64,000 bases of DNA from Bin18 sp965200355 (GTDB taxonomy: Bacteria > Desulfobacterota > Binatia > Bin18), in assembly GCA_965200355.1 (NCBI GenBank), contig OZ241351.1, forward strand, positions 3,410,001-3,474,000, given 5' to 3'. How positions within the stretch are numbered: position 1 is the first letter of the stretch; each line of letters begins with the position of its first letter. Both the position numbers and the translations under genes were made by a program. The notes beneath the pieces were generated by a model. It saw nothing but the letters and a program-made list of their open reading frames with translations. It had not been told where the DNA came from and did not search any database. This document shows positions 33,370 to 41,433 of this stretch, piece by piece.

Positions 33370-34011
33370 TTAATCCCCACCTAGCCGCTCAGTGATCTGT
33401 TGCATCGCCTCTTGTGTCACTAAGACCTTTCGATAGCGGAGCAGATCATACACATTCAGCCCCTGACTCAGCAGGACCTTGACCCCAGGCAAATTACGGG
33501 CCGATTTCTGTACGTTGCTATCGGCATTCGCCAAGACGAGCAGAACGCTATCGCCCATCTCCAGTTGGGCAAGCAGCGTGACCATCTGCTTTGTTTTTGG
33601 CTCGTCGAACTGAATGGCATCGATGACAACTACCTCGTCCTGGCGGAGCTTGTGCGCGAGGGCGGCTCGCAGAGCAGTCTTCCGGGCTGAGCGGGGCAGC
33701 CGGTACGCATACGAGCGGGGCTGGGGGCCAAATACCGTTGCTCCCCCGACCCACACCGGAGACCGGTTACTGCCTGCCCGTGCCCGTCCCGTTCCTTTTT
33801 GTCGCCACGGTTTTCTTCCTCCACCACGCACCTGGGACCGCGTCTTTGTCGCCGCCGTCCCAGAACGACGATTGGCCAACTGCATTCTGACTATTTCAAA
33901 CAAAAGGTGCGTCCGCTGCGGCTGCTCGGAGATCGCCACGGGAAGAGGAATCTCTCCAACCTTCTCTCGTTGCGCAGAGAGGACGGTAAGGGGTGTTTCT
34001 TGGGCCGCCAT
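33370..34011 (-). CDS. rplD: 50S ribosomal protein L4
   Basis: A 213-residue protein with the exit-tunnel loop RGGGRKPWRQKGTGRARAGS and the globular domain ending LLRYRKVLVTQEAMQQITER. In E. coli L4 represses the S10 operon; the 5' leader here does not show an obvious equivalent. Confidence 0.96.
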   Translation of the reverse strand: MAAQETPLTVLSAQREKVGEIPLPVAISEQPQRTHLLFEIVRMQLANRRSGTAATKTRSQVRGGGRKPWRQKGTGRARAGSNRSPVWVGGATVFGPQPRSYAYRLPRSARKTALRAALAHKLRQDEVVVIDAIQFDEPKTKQMVTLLAQLEMGDSVLLVLANADSNVQKSARNLPGVKVLLSQGLNVYDLLRYRKVLVTQEAMQQITERLGGD

Positions 34012-34020
34012 TGGGTATCC

Positions 34021-34644
34021 TTATGACTTGTGGACGAGGACAACCTGCCCTCTCGCACCTGGTATGGAGCCATGCAGGAAGAGGAGATTGCCATCTGCCT
34101 GGACATCCACCACTTGCAGATTGAGCGCTTTCATCCGCTCATTCCCGTAATGGCCGGCCATTCTCTTCCCTTTGAAAATTTTTCCAGGGTAGGAGCGGTT
34201 TCCGATAGCCCCACCGTGGCGAAAATACTCATGCGTTCCATGACTCTTCGGAAACCCGCCCATGCCGTGTCGTTTCATCACTCCGGTGTAACCCCGACCT
34301 TTTGTCCGACCGATAACGTTGACCCGGTCTCCAGACTTGAAGACTTGTCCGACGGTGATTTCACCGCCAACCTCGTAGCCATCGGTGTCATCAACCCGAA
34401 ACTCACGGAGCACAGCAAAGGGACCGGCACCAGCCTTCTGCGTATGCCCTAAAACAGGCTGAGAAACACGGTGTGGCTTTTGACTGCCAAACCCGAGTTG
34501 GAGTGCAGTATAGCCGTCTCGTTGTTGAGTCTTCTTTTGCACAACAGTACAGGGGCCGGTCTGTATGACTGTAACCGGGACAAGGTTCCCCTCAGTGGAA
34601 AAAACCTGAGTCATACCAAGCTTCTTTCCTATTAACCCTTGCAT
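34021..34644 (-). CDS. rplC: 50S ribosomal protein L3
   Basis: A 207-residue protein beginning MQGLIGKKLGMTQVFSTEGN and containing the L3 signature GFPKSHGTHEYFRHGGAIGN. The ATG at 34644 follows a GGAGAGGAGACG ribosome-binding stretch; a start five codons upstream would lie within it. Confidence 0.96.
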   Translation of the reverse strand: MQGLIGKKLGMTQVFSTEGNLVPVTVIQTGPCTVVQKKTQQRDGYTALQLGFGSQKPHRVSQPVLGHTQKAGAGPFAVLREFRVDDTDGYEVGGEITVGQVFKSGDRVNVIGRTKGRGYTGVMKRHGMGGFPKSHGTHEYFRHGGAIGNRSYPGKIFKGKRMAGHYGNERMKALNLQVVDVQADGNLLFLHGSIPGARGQVVLVHKS

Positions 34645-34658
34645 CGTCTCCTCTCCCA

Positions 34659-34979
34659 CTACTCCAGCTTGATTTCAACATCGACTCCAGCGGCCAGTTC
34701 CAATTTTCCAAGCGCATCAATGGTCTGCTGAGTTGGGTCCAGGATATCGAGTAAGCGTTTGTGGGTTCGTATCTCGAACTGTTCTCGTGACTTTTTGTCA
34801 ACATGGGGTGAGCGGTTCACCGTAAAGCGTTCAATCCGCGTCGGAAGCGGAATAGGTCCGGCAACCCGCCCTCCGGTCCGCCTGACTGTTTCGACAATCT
34901 CTCTGACCGATTGATCAAGTACCCGGTGGTCGTAGGCTTTCAGGCGGATACGGATCTTTTCGTTCGTGATAGTGGTCAT
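34659..34979 (-). CDS. rpsJ: 30S ribosomal protein S10 (NusE)
   Basis: A 106-residue protein with RIRLKAYDHRVLDQSVREIV and the S10 signature VDKKSREQFEIRTHKRLLDI. It also couples NusG to the ribosome in antitermination. It begins 6 nt after tuf1, so the S10 operon is continuous with the str operon. Confidence 0.97.
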   Translation of the reverse strand: MTTITNEKIRIRLKAYDHRVLDQSVREIVETVRRTGGRVAGPIPLPTRIERFTVNRSPHVDKKSREQFEIRTHKRLLDILDPTQQTIDALGKLELAAGVDVEIKLE

Positions 34980-34985
34980 AGGAGT

Positions 34986-36170
34986 CTACTCCAGGATTTT
35001 AGTCACCACACCGGCCCCGACCGTGCGCCCACCCTCCCGAATCGCAAACCGCAACCCCTCATCCATCGCTATCGGCGTCAGTAACGCCACCGTCATCTGC
35101 GTGTTGTCCCCCGGCATCACCATCTCCACCCCCGCCTGTAAGGTCACTGACCCCGTCACGTCGGTCGTCCGAAAGTAAAACTGGGGCCGATACCCGTTGA
35201 AGAACGGCGTGTGCCGCCCCCCCTCATCTTTCGTCAAGACGTACACTTCGGCTTCATATTGCGTGTGCGGCGTGATACTCCCCGGCTTGGCTAAGACTTG
35301 CCCCCGCTCGATCTCTTCGCGCTTGATCCCCCGCAGTAAACACCCGACGTTGTCCCCGGCTACGCCTTCGTCTAACAGCTTGCGAAACATCTCGACCCCG
35401 GTCACGGTCGTCGTCTGTGTCTCTCGTATCCCTACGATCTCGACGGCTTCCCCGACTTTGATCCGGCCCCGCTCCACCCGCCCGGTCGCCACCGTCCCCC
35501 GCCCCGAAATGGTAAAGACGTCTTCGACGGACATTAAAAACTCTTGATCCACGTCTCGGGCCGGCTCGGGAATAAATTCGTCTACGGCGGCCATCAGTTC
35601 TAAGACTTGGGCTTCTCCGTCGGCTGCGCCTTCTAAGGCCCGCAAGGCACTCCCCCGAATGATCGGCGTGTCGTCGCCCGGAAAGTCGTACTTCGAGAGT
35701 AATTCCCGCATCTCCAGGTCTACGAGGTCCAGCAGTTCTTCGTCATCTACCATGTCTACTTTGTTCATGAACACGACGATGGCCGGCACGCCCACTTGCC
35801 GCGCCAGGAGAATATGCTCCCGCGTCTGCGGCATGGGCCCGTCGGAGGCCGCTACGACGAGAATGGCGCCGTCCATCTGGGCCGCTCCGGTGATCATGTT
35901 CTTGATGTAGTCCGCATGCCCCGGACAGTCCACGTGCGCGTAGTGCCGCTCTGCGGTCTCGTACTCGACGTGGGCGGTGTTGATCGTGATCCCCCGCTCT
36001 TTCTCTTCGGGGGCTTTGTCAATCTCTTCAAAGGCTACTGCTTCGGCCATCGCTCGCTCGGCTAAGACTTTGGTGATTGCCGCTGTCAATGTGGTCTTCC
36101 CGTGGTCGATATGCCCGATTGTCCCCACATTCATGTGCGGCTTCGTCCGCTCAAACCGCTCCTTCGCCAT
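34986..36170 (-). CDS. tuf: Elongation factor Tu, copy 1
   Basis: A 394-residue GTPase delivering aminoacyl-tRNA. Motifs are GHIDHGKTT (P-loop), DCPGHADYIK (G3), NKVDMVDD (G4), then beta-barrel domains 2 and 3. The protein is identical to the copy at 48642-49826, and I see no nucleotide difference between the coding sequences except the stop codon (TAG here, TAA in copy 2). It lies after rpsG without an intervening fusA and has its own upstream promoter-like sequence. Confidence 0.98.
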   Translation of the reverse strand: MAKERFERTKPHMNVGTIGHIDHGKTTLTAAITKVLAERAMAEAVAFEEIDKAPEEKERGITINTAHVEYETAERHYAHVDCPGHADYIKNMITGAAQMDGAILVVAASDGPMPQTREHILLARQVGVPAIVVFMNKVDMVDDEELLDLVDLEMRELLSKYDFPGDDTPIIRGSALRALEGAADGEAQVLELMAAVDEFIPEPARDVDQEFLMSVEDVFTISGRGTVATGRVERGRIKVGEAVEIVGIRETQTTTVTGVEMFRKLLDEGVAGDNVGCLLRGIKREEIERGQVLAKPGSITPHTQYEAEVYVLTKDEGGRHTPFFNGYRPQFYFRTTDVTGSVTLQAGVEMVMPGDNTQMTVALLTPIAMDEGLRFAIREGGRTVGAGVVTKILE

Positions 36171-36191
36171 CGCTCTTTACCCTTTCTGCGC
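34987..36191 (-). repeat. 1205-bp direct repeat (tuf copy 1), partner at 48643-49847
   Basis: The block is apparently identical to 48643-49847. Identity begins at the second base of the complemented stop codon and ends 21 bp upstream of the ATG, with the ribosome-binding region included. Both copies are in the same orientation, 13,656 bp apart, flanking tRNA-Trp to rpsG. The pattern suggests gene conversion maintaining the two copies. Confidence 0.9.
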
Positions 36192-36207
36192 TAGGCAATA
36201 ATAATAT

Positions 36208-36242
36208 CCGTTGTAAACGGAGGTGGCCTGTACGACCACCTC
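36208..36242 (-). promoter_or_regulatory. Two adjacent hairpins in the tuf1 leader
   Basis: Two abutting inverted repeats lie between the tuf1 promoter-like sequence and its ATG: GAGGTGG/CCACCTC (36220-36226 and 36236-36242) and CCGTT/AACGG (36208-36212 and 36216-36220). They share base 36220, so they may be alternative structures. No such structure precedes tuf2. A role in leader stability or attenuation is speculative. Confidence 0.3.
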
Positions 36243-36307
36243 GTCGTTGGAACTCGTATTCGGAGGAGCACGCCAGAACCCAGCGCTCCCTTATGCTGAA
36301 GCTCGCA

Positions 36308-36335
36308 ATTCTAAATGCTATTTCAGAAGAGTCAA
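36308..36335 (-). promoter_or_regulatory. Sigma-70-type promoter for tuf1
   Basis: Reading the minus strand, TTGACT (36330-36335) and TAGAAT (36308-36313) are separated by 16 bp, each matching the consensus at 5 of 6 positions. It lies in the 257-bp gap between rpsG and tuf1 and would give a leader of about 130 nt. No gene is seen in this gap. Confidence 0.6.
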
Positions 36336-36427
36336 CCGCCTACGGCAGCAAGTCTTTAGTTCCGCTCTCTTCCGCTCTTTCTTTGTCTGGTCGAAATAGA
36401 AAACGGCCGTTGGGAATCGTGTCTCTC

Positions 36428-36898
36428 TTACCAGCGGTAATGGGCAAACGCTTTATTCGCTTCCGCCATGCGGTGCGTATCTTCGCGTTTCTTCACGGCA
36501 CCCCCTCGATTCTGAGATGCCTCAAAGAGTTCGCCGGCCAGCTTCTCTTTCATGCTCTTTTCCGAGCGTTGTCTGGAGGATTGGACCAGCCAGCGCATAG
36601 CCAGAGAGTTCCGCCGGACTTGGCGTACTTCAACCGGCACTTGGTAGGTCGCCCCACCCACTCGGCGGGACCGAACCTCAACAAGAGGTTTGACGTTTTC
36701 TAACGCCCGCCGAAAAACCTCAAGCGCGTCCTCTCCCGTTCTCTGCTGGATCAGGTCCATGGCTCCGTATATGATTTTCTCAACCTTGCCCTTTTCTCCG
36801 TCGAGCATCATCATATTGGCGAATTTTGAGACGCTCGTATCGTGGTATTTCGGGTCTGGTAAGATATCACGTCGCGTGGCAGGTCCCTTACGTGGCAT
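36428..36898 (-). CDS. rpsG: 30S ribosomal protein S7
   Basis: A 156-residue primary assembly protein of the 30S head. It has MPRKGPATRRDILPDPKYHD and the VRSRRVGGATYQVPVEVRQV signature. fusA, which normally follows rpsG in the str operon, is missing here. Confidence 0.97.
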   Translation of the reverse strand: MPRKGPATRRDILPDPKYHDTSVSKFANMMMLDGEKGKVEKIIYGAMDLIQQRTGEDALEVFRRALENVKPLVEVRSRRVGGATYQVPVEVRQVRRNSLAMRWLVQSSRQRSEKSMKEKLAGELFEASQNRGGAVKKREDTHRMAEANKAFAHYRW

Positions 36899-36913
36899 AC
36901 TTTTCCTTCTTAT

Positions 36914-37285
36914 TTACTTCGGCTTCTTTGCACCGTACTTTGATCGGCTCTGTTTTCGTTCCTGCACCCCGATGGAGTCCAGCGTGCCACGGATAATATG
37001 ATACCGAACGCCGGGTAAGTCCTTGACTCGACCACCACGGATCAACACAACCGAATGTTCCTGCAAATTATGGCCAATCCCAGGGATATACGCTGTCACC
37101 TCAATCCCATTGGTCAATCGAACACGAGCGACTTTTCTCAGGGCCGAGTTCGGCTTTTTCGGAGTCGTCGTATAGACCCGGGTACAGACCCCGCGTCGTT
37201 GGGGGCAGGATTGGAGAGCTGGAGCGGTCAATTTTCTGCGTTGTTGCGCTCTTCCTTTTCGTACGAGTTGCTGAATTGTCGGCAT
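36914..37285 (-). CDS. rpsL: 30S ribosomal protein S12
   Basis: A 123-residue decoding-site protein. The KPNSALRK and GRVKDLPGVRYH segments are intact, with lysines at both positions where streptomycin-resistance mutations arise, so the wild-type sensitive form is expected. The ATG at 37285 (MPTIQQLVRKGRAQ) is the family start. Confidence 0.97.
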   Translation of the reverse strand: MPTIQQLVRKGRAQQRRKLTAPALQSCPQRRGVCTRVYTTTPKKPNSALRKVARVRLTNGIEVTAYIPGIGHNLQEHSVVLIRGGRVKDLPGVRYHIIRGTLDSIGVQERKQSRSKYGAKKPK

Positions 37286-37324
37286 TCGTCCTCCTTGCAA
37301 ACCTCGGCCGGCCGTTCCCTCTTG

Positions 37325-40300
37325 CTAGGCTTCGAGTATTTGGGCAATGGGCAGTTCTTCCTCGGGTAAAACTTCCGGGCTTCCGGCAGTGAGCTGCGTA
37401 TAACTCGGGGTGCCGGTTCCAGCAGGAATGAGCCGGCCCATGATAACATTCTCTTTGAGTCCCAGCAGGGAATCGACCTTGCCATTAATAGCCGCTTCCG
37501 TCAGCACCTTAGTCGTTTCTTGGAACGAGGCCGCGGAGATGAAACTATCGGTCGAGAGACTCGCTTTTGTAATGCCCATCAGGAGCGATTCCGCTTCTGG
37601 AGGAACTCCTTCATCAGCCAGCACCCGTTCAACCTCTTCCAGGAAGCGCCATTTCTCTACTTGCTCACCAACCAGGAAATCAGAATCTCCGACCTTGGTC
37701 ACGAGCACACGCCGCATCATTTGTCTGACAATCACTTCGATGTGTTTATCATGAATACGCACGCCCTGAAGACGATAGACTTCCTGGATAGAGTCCACAA
37801 TCCTCTTTTGGAGATCACGGTCTCCACGAACGCGCAGGATATCATGCGGGTTTTCAGACCCATCCATCAGCGGGTCTCCCGGCCGAACATAATCGCCTTC
37901 TCGTACGCTGATGTGTTTTCCCCGAGGGATAAGATACTCGCGCGCTTCACCCACTTCAGGGGTAATCAGCACCTTCCTTTTCCCTTTGGTGTCTTTCCCA
38001 AAAGAAACCGTCCCTTCAATTTCACTGATAACGGCGAACTCTTTTGGCTTGCGGGCCTCAAAGAGTTCAGCCACCCGAGGCAGGCCGCCGGTGATGTCTT
38101 TCGACTTGGCGGTCTCGCGTGGGATTTTGGCGAGCACATCCCCTGCTTCAACCCGTTGGCCGGCACTCACATTCATATTAGAGCCAACCGGCAGCAGATA
38201 GCGCGCATCCAATCCATTCGACAGCTTCGCCGTCTTACCGTTGTCATCTTTAATCGAGATGCGTGGCCGCATATTTGGGTCGCGGAATTCGGTAATAACC
38301 CGGGTGGACAGGCCCGTTCGCTCGTCAACTTTCTCTTGCATGGTCTGGTCGTGGATATCCCCGAATTTGACCTCGCCGCTGACCTCAGTCAGAATGGGGA
38401 CGGTGTAGGGGTCCCACTCGGCGATTAAGTCGTTGGTCTTGACCTTGGCCCCATCTTTCTTTTTCAGCTTTGCCCCATAAACGATCTGATACCGTTCTCT
38501 TTCGCGCTCCCGCCCTGGCTCCAGGACCTCAGCAACGGCAACCTCTCCGTTGCGGTTCATCACCACGAGATTGCCGTCCCGGTCAACCACGGTCTTGAGA
38601 TTGATGTAGCGAAGGACACCTTCATGCCGAGCCGTGAGCGTCGTCTGCTCGGCCAGCCGGCTGGCCGTCCCACCGATGTGGAACGTCCGCATGGTCAGTT
38701 GGGTGCCTGGCTCGCCAATCGACTGGGCAGCAATGATGCCGACCGCTTCGCCCAAATGCACCAACCGGCCGCGGGCTAAGTCACGTCCGTAACAGCGGGC
38801 ACAGAGACCTCGCTTGGTGGTACAGGTCAGCGCAGAGCGTATCCAGACGCGCTCAATCCCGGCTTCTTCTATGCGTACCACGCGGTCTTCATCAATTTCT
38901 TCGTTTGCGCGCACAAGGACTTCTTGGGTAAAAGGGTCACGAATATCATCCAAGGCGACGCGCCCTAAGACGCGCTCTCCAAGGCCCTCGATGATTTCCC
39001 CGCCCTCCACCAGCGGGGTCATCTCGATACCATCAATCGTACCGCAGTCCTCTTCGCTCACGATGGAGTCCTGCGCGACATCAACCAGCCGTCGGGTCAG
39101 ATACCCAGAATTCGCCGTCTTGAGAGCGGTATCAGCTAACCCCTTCCGCGCCCCGTGGGTGGAGATGAAGTATTGGAGCACGGAGAGTCCTTCACGGAAG
39201 TTGGCCGTAATCGGTGTTTCGATAATTTCGCCCGAGGGCTTTGCCATGAGACCGCGCATACCCGCAAGCTGACGAATCTGCTGGGCGCTGCCGCGCGACC
39301 CAGAGTCTGCCATCATATAGATGGGACTAAACCCGGCTTTGTCTTCCTGGAGACCCCTGAACATCTCATCAGCCGCTTCATCAGTGACCGAGGCCCAGGT
39401 ATCAACAACCTTATTATGACGCTCGCCGTCTGTAATCAGACCTTTTGTATATTGGTCCTGTATCTCTTGCAGGCTCTCTTGCGCTTGATCCAAGAGATGG
39501 CTTTTTTCTTTTGGGACCACCATATCCTTGATACCAATAGAGATGCCCGCCCGCGTGGCGTACTCAAAGCCCAGGTCTTTCAAACGGTCGGCAAAAATCA
39601 CGGTGGCCTTATTGCCCGCTTTCAAAAAGGCGGTATCAATCAAGGCTCCGAGTTCTTTTTTCTTCATCACGCGGTTGATTTCTGAGAAAGGAATCTCCGG
39701 CGGGGCGATTTCCGCCAGTAATATCCGGCCTACCGTTGTTTCGACCCGCTTACCATCCAAACGCACCTTGATCTTGGCCTGCAATTCAACCGCGCCTTGG
39801 TCGTAGGCAACCCGAACCTCGCCCGGACTGCTGAAAACTTTTCCCTCACCACGCGCGCCGGCGCGCTCGCGGGTCGCGTTATACAGCCCCAGGACAACGT
39901 CCTGGGTGGGAGCGATGACCGCCTTGCCGTGAGCCGGCGAGAGAATGTTATTGGTTGACATCATCAAGCTGCGGGCCTCAACCTGGGCCTCAACCGACAG
40001 CGGGACATGCACGGCCATCTGGTCGCCGTCAAAATCGGCATTATAGGCCATACAGACGAGGGGGTGCAGTTGAATGGCCTTGCCTTCAATCAGGATAGGT
40101 TCAAATGCCTGAATGCCAAGCCGATGCAGGGTTGGAGCACGGTTGAGCAGAACCGGATGCTCCTTGATAACCTCGTCCAGGATGTCCCACACTTCTGGCC
40201 GTTCCTGCTCCACCATCTTCTTGGCACTCTTGATTGTGGTCGTATACCCCCGCTCCTCAAGCTTGTTGTAGATGAACGGTTTGAATAATTCCAAGGCCAT

Positions 40301-41416
40301 ATACTTCGGCAGGCCGCATTGATGCAGGCGCAATTCCGGTCCGACAACAATGACCGAACGGCCGGAATAGTCGACGCGCTTCCCGAGAAGGTTTTGGCGA
40401 AACCGTCCACTTTTTCCTTTCAGCATGTCGGACAAAGACTTGAGGGGACGTTTATTTGGGCCGGTCAATGGGCGGCCCCGACGGCCATTGTCAAAGAGGG
40501 CATCAACCGCCTCTTGCAACATGCGCTTCTCGTTGCGGATGATAATATCCGGGGCGCTCAAGTCCATAAGCCGTTTGAGACGGTTGTTGCGATTAATCAC
40601 CCGACGATACAGGTCGTTCAGGTCCGAGGTCGCAAATCGCCCGCCATCAAGGGGAACGAGAGGGCGGAGGTCTGGTGGAATAACGGGGATGACTTCCAGA
40701 ATCATCCCTTCTGGATGGTTGCCTGACTGCCGAAAGGCGTTGACGACCTTCAGGCGTTTCGCGGCTTTCTTCCGTCGGGCTTCGCTTGAGGTCTCGACCA
40801 TTTCAACCCGGAGCTCTCGCGCCAACTGTTCCAGGTCAAAGTCCTGCAATAACTCGCGGACTGCCTCCGCGCCCATCCCTACTCGGAAGCTCCCCGGACC
40901 AAATTCATCAAACGCTTTCCGATACTGGGTTTCGCTCAGCAGTGCTTTTTTCTTGAGCGGTGTGTCACCCGGATCAAGAATAATATAGGACTCGAAGTAC
41001 AGCACCCGCTCAAGTTCTTTGAGCGTCATATCCATGAGAGTCCCAATCCGGCTGGGGAGACTTTTCAGAAACCAGATGTGAGCCACCGGGCTGGCAAGGT
41101 CAATATGGCCCATGCGTTCCCGCCGGACTTTCGACTGAATGACCTCGACTCCGCACTTCTCGCAGACAACGCCTCGGTGACGCATCCGCTTGTATTTGCC
41201 GCAGTTGCACTCGTAATCTTTGGTCGGTCCGAATATCTTTGCGCAAAAAAGCCCGTCACGCTCGGGCTTGAACGTTCGATAATTGATGGTTTCAGGCTTC
41301 TTGACCTCGCCATGAGACCAAGAGCAGACCAGGTCTTTAGACGCCAACGAGACCTGGATTGCATTAAAACGGAGCGGATTTTGGGGTTTTTCAAAAAGAC
41401 CCAGAAAATCTTCCAT
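37325..41416 (-). CDS. rpoC: DNA-directed RNA polymerase subunit beta'
   Basis: A 1363-residue catalytic subunit. The N-terminal zinc ribbon (CNCGKYKRMRHRG then CEKCGVEV), the Mg-binding NADFDGDQMAVHVPLS active-site motif, the second zinc site (CTTKRGLCARCYGRDL) and the C-terminal jaw and conserved regions are all present. Size is close to other bacteria without the large lineage-specific insertions. It starts 17 nt after the rpoB stop. Confidence 0.98.
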   Translation of the reverse strand: MEDFLGLFEKPQNPLRFNAIQVSLASKDLVCSWSHGEVKKPETINYRTFKPERDGLFCAKIFGPTKDYECNCGKYKRMRHRGVVCEKCGVEVIQSKVRRERMGHIDLASPVAHIWFLKSLPSRIGTLMDMTLKELERVLYFESYIILDPGDTPLKKKALLSETQYRKAFDEFGPGSFRVGMGAEAVRELLQDFDLEQLARELRVEMVETSSEARRKKAAKRLKVVNAFRQSGNHPEGMILEVIPVIPPDLRPLVPLDGGRFATSDLNDLYRRVINRNNRLKRLMDLSAPDIIIRNEKRMLQEAVDALFDNGRRGRPLTGPNKRPLKSLSDMLKGKSGRFRQNLLGKRVDYSGRSVIVVGPELRLHQCGLPKYMALELFKPFIYNKLEERGYTTTIKSAKKMVEQERPEVWDILDEVIKEHPVLLNRAPTLHRLGIQAFEPILIEGKAIQLHPLVCMAYNADFDGDQMAVHVPLSVEAQVEARSLMMSTNNILSPAHGKAVIAPTQDVVLGLYNATRERAGARGEGKVFSSPGEVRVAYDQGAVELQAKIKVRLDGKRVETTVGRILLAEIAPPEIPFSEINRVMKKKELGALIDTAFLKAGNKATVIFADRLKDLGFEYATRAGISIGIKDMVVPKEKSHLLDQAQESLQEIQDQYTKGLITDGERHNKVVDTWASVTDEAADEMFRGLQEDKAGFSPIYMMADSGSRGSAQQIRQLAGMRGLMAKPSGEIIETPITANFREGLSVLQYFISTHGARKGLADTALKTANSGYLTRRLVDVAQDSIVSEEDCGTIDGIEMTPLVEGGEIIEGLGERVLGRVALDDIRDPFTQEVLVRANEEIDEDRVVRIEEAGIERVWIRSALTCTTKRGLCARCYGRDLARGRLVHLGEAVGIIAAQSIGEPGTQLTMRTFHIGGTASRLAEQTTLTARHEGVLRYINLKTVVDRDGNLVVMNRNGEVAVAEVLEPGRERERERYQIVYGAKLKKKDGAKVKTNDLIAEWDPYTVPILTEVSGEVKFGDIHDQTMQEKVDERTGLSTRVITEFRDPNMRPRISIKDDNGKTAKLSNGLDARYLLPVGSNMNVSAGQRVEAGDVLAKIPRETAKSKDITGGLPRVAELFEARKPKEFAVISEIEGTVSFGKDTKGKRKVLITPEVGEAREYLIPRGKHISVREGDYVRPGDPLMDGSENPHDILRVRGDRDLQKRIVDSIQEVYRLQGVRIHDKHIEVIVRQMMRRVLVTKVGDSDFLVGEQVEKWRFLEEVERVLADEGVPPEAESLLMGITKASLSTDSFISAASFQETTKVLTEAAINGKVDSLLGLKENVIMGRLIPAGTGTPSYTQLTAGSPEVLPEEELPIAQILEA

Positions 41417-41433
41417 TTCGTCCTCACCTCACC

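Noticed and set aside
36402..36411. AACGGCCGTT palindrome followed by T-rich sequence after rpsG
   Set aside because: A perfect 10-bp palindrome without a loop cannot form a stable terminator hairpin; it was not called a terminator.
37520..38428. Plus-strand open frame of 302 codons opposite rpoC
   Set aside because: Antisense to conserved rpoC sequence with no independent evidence.
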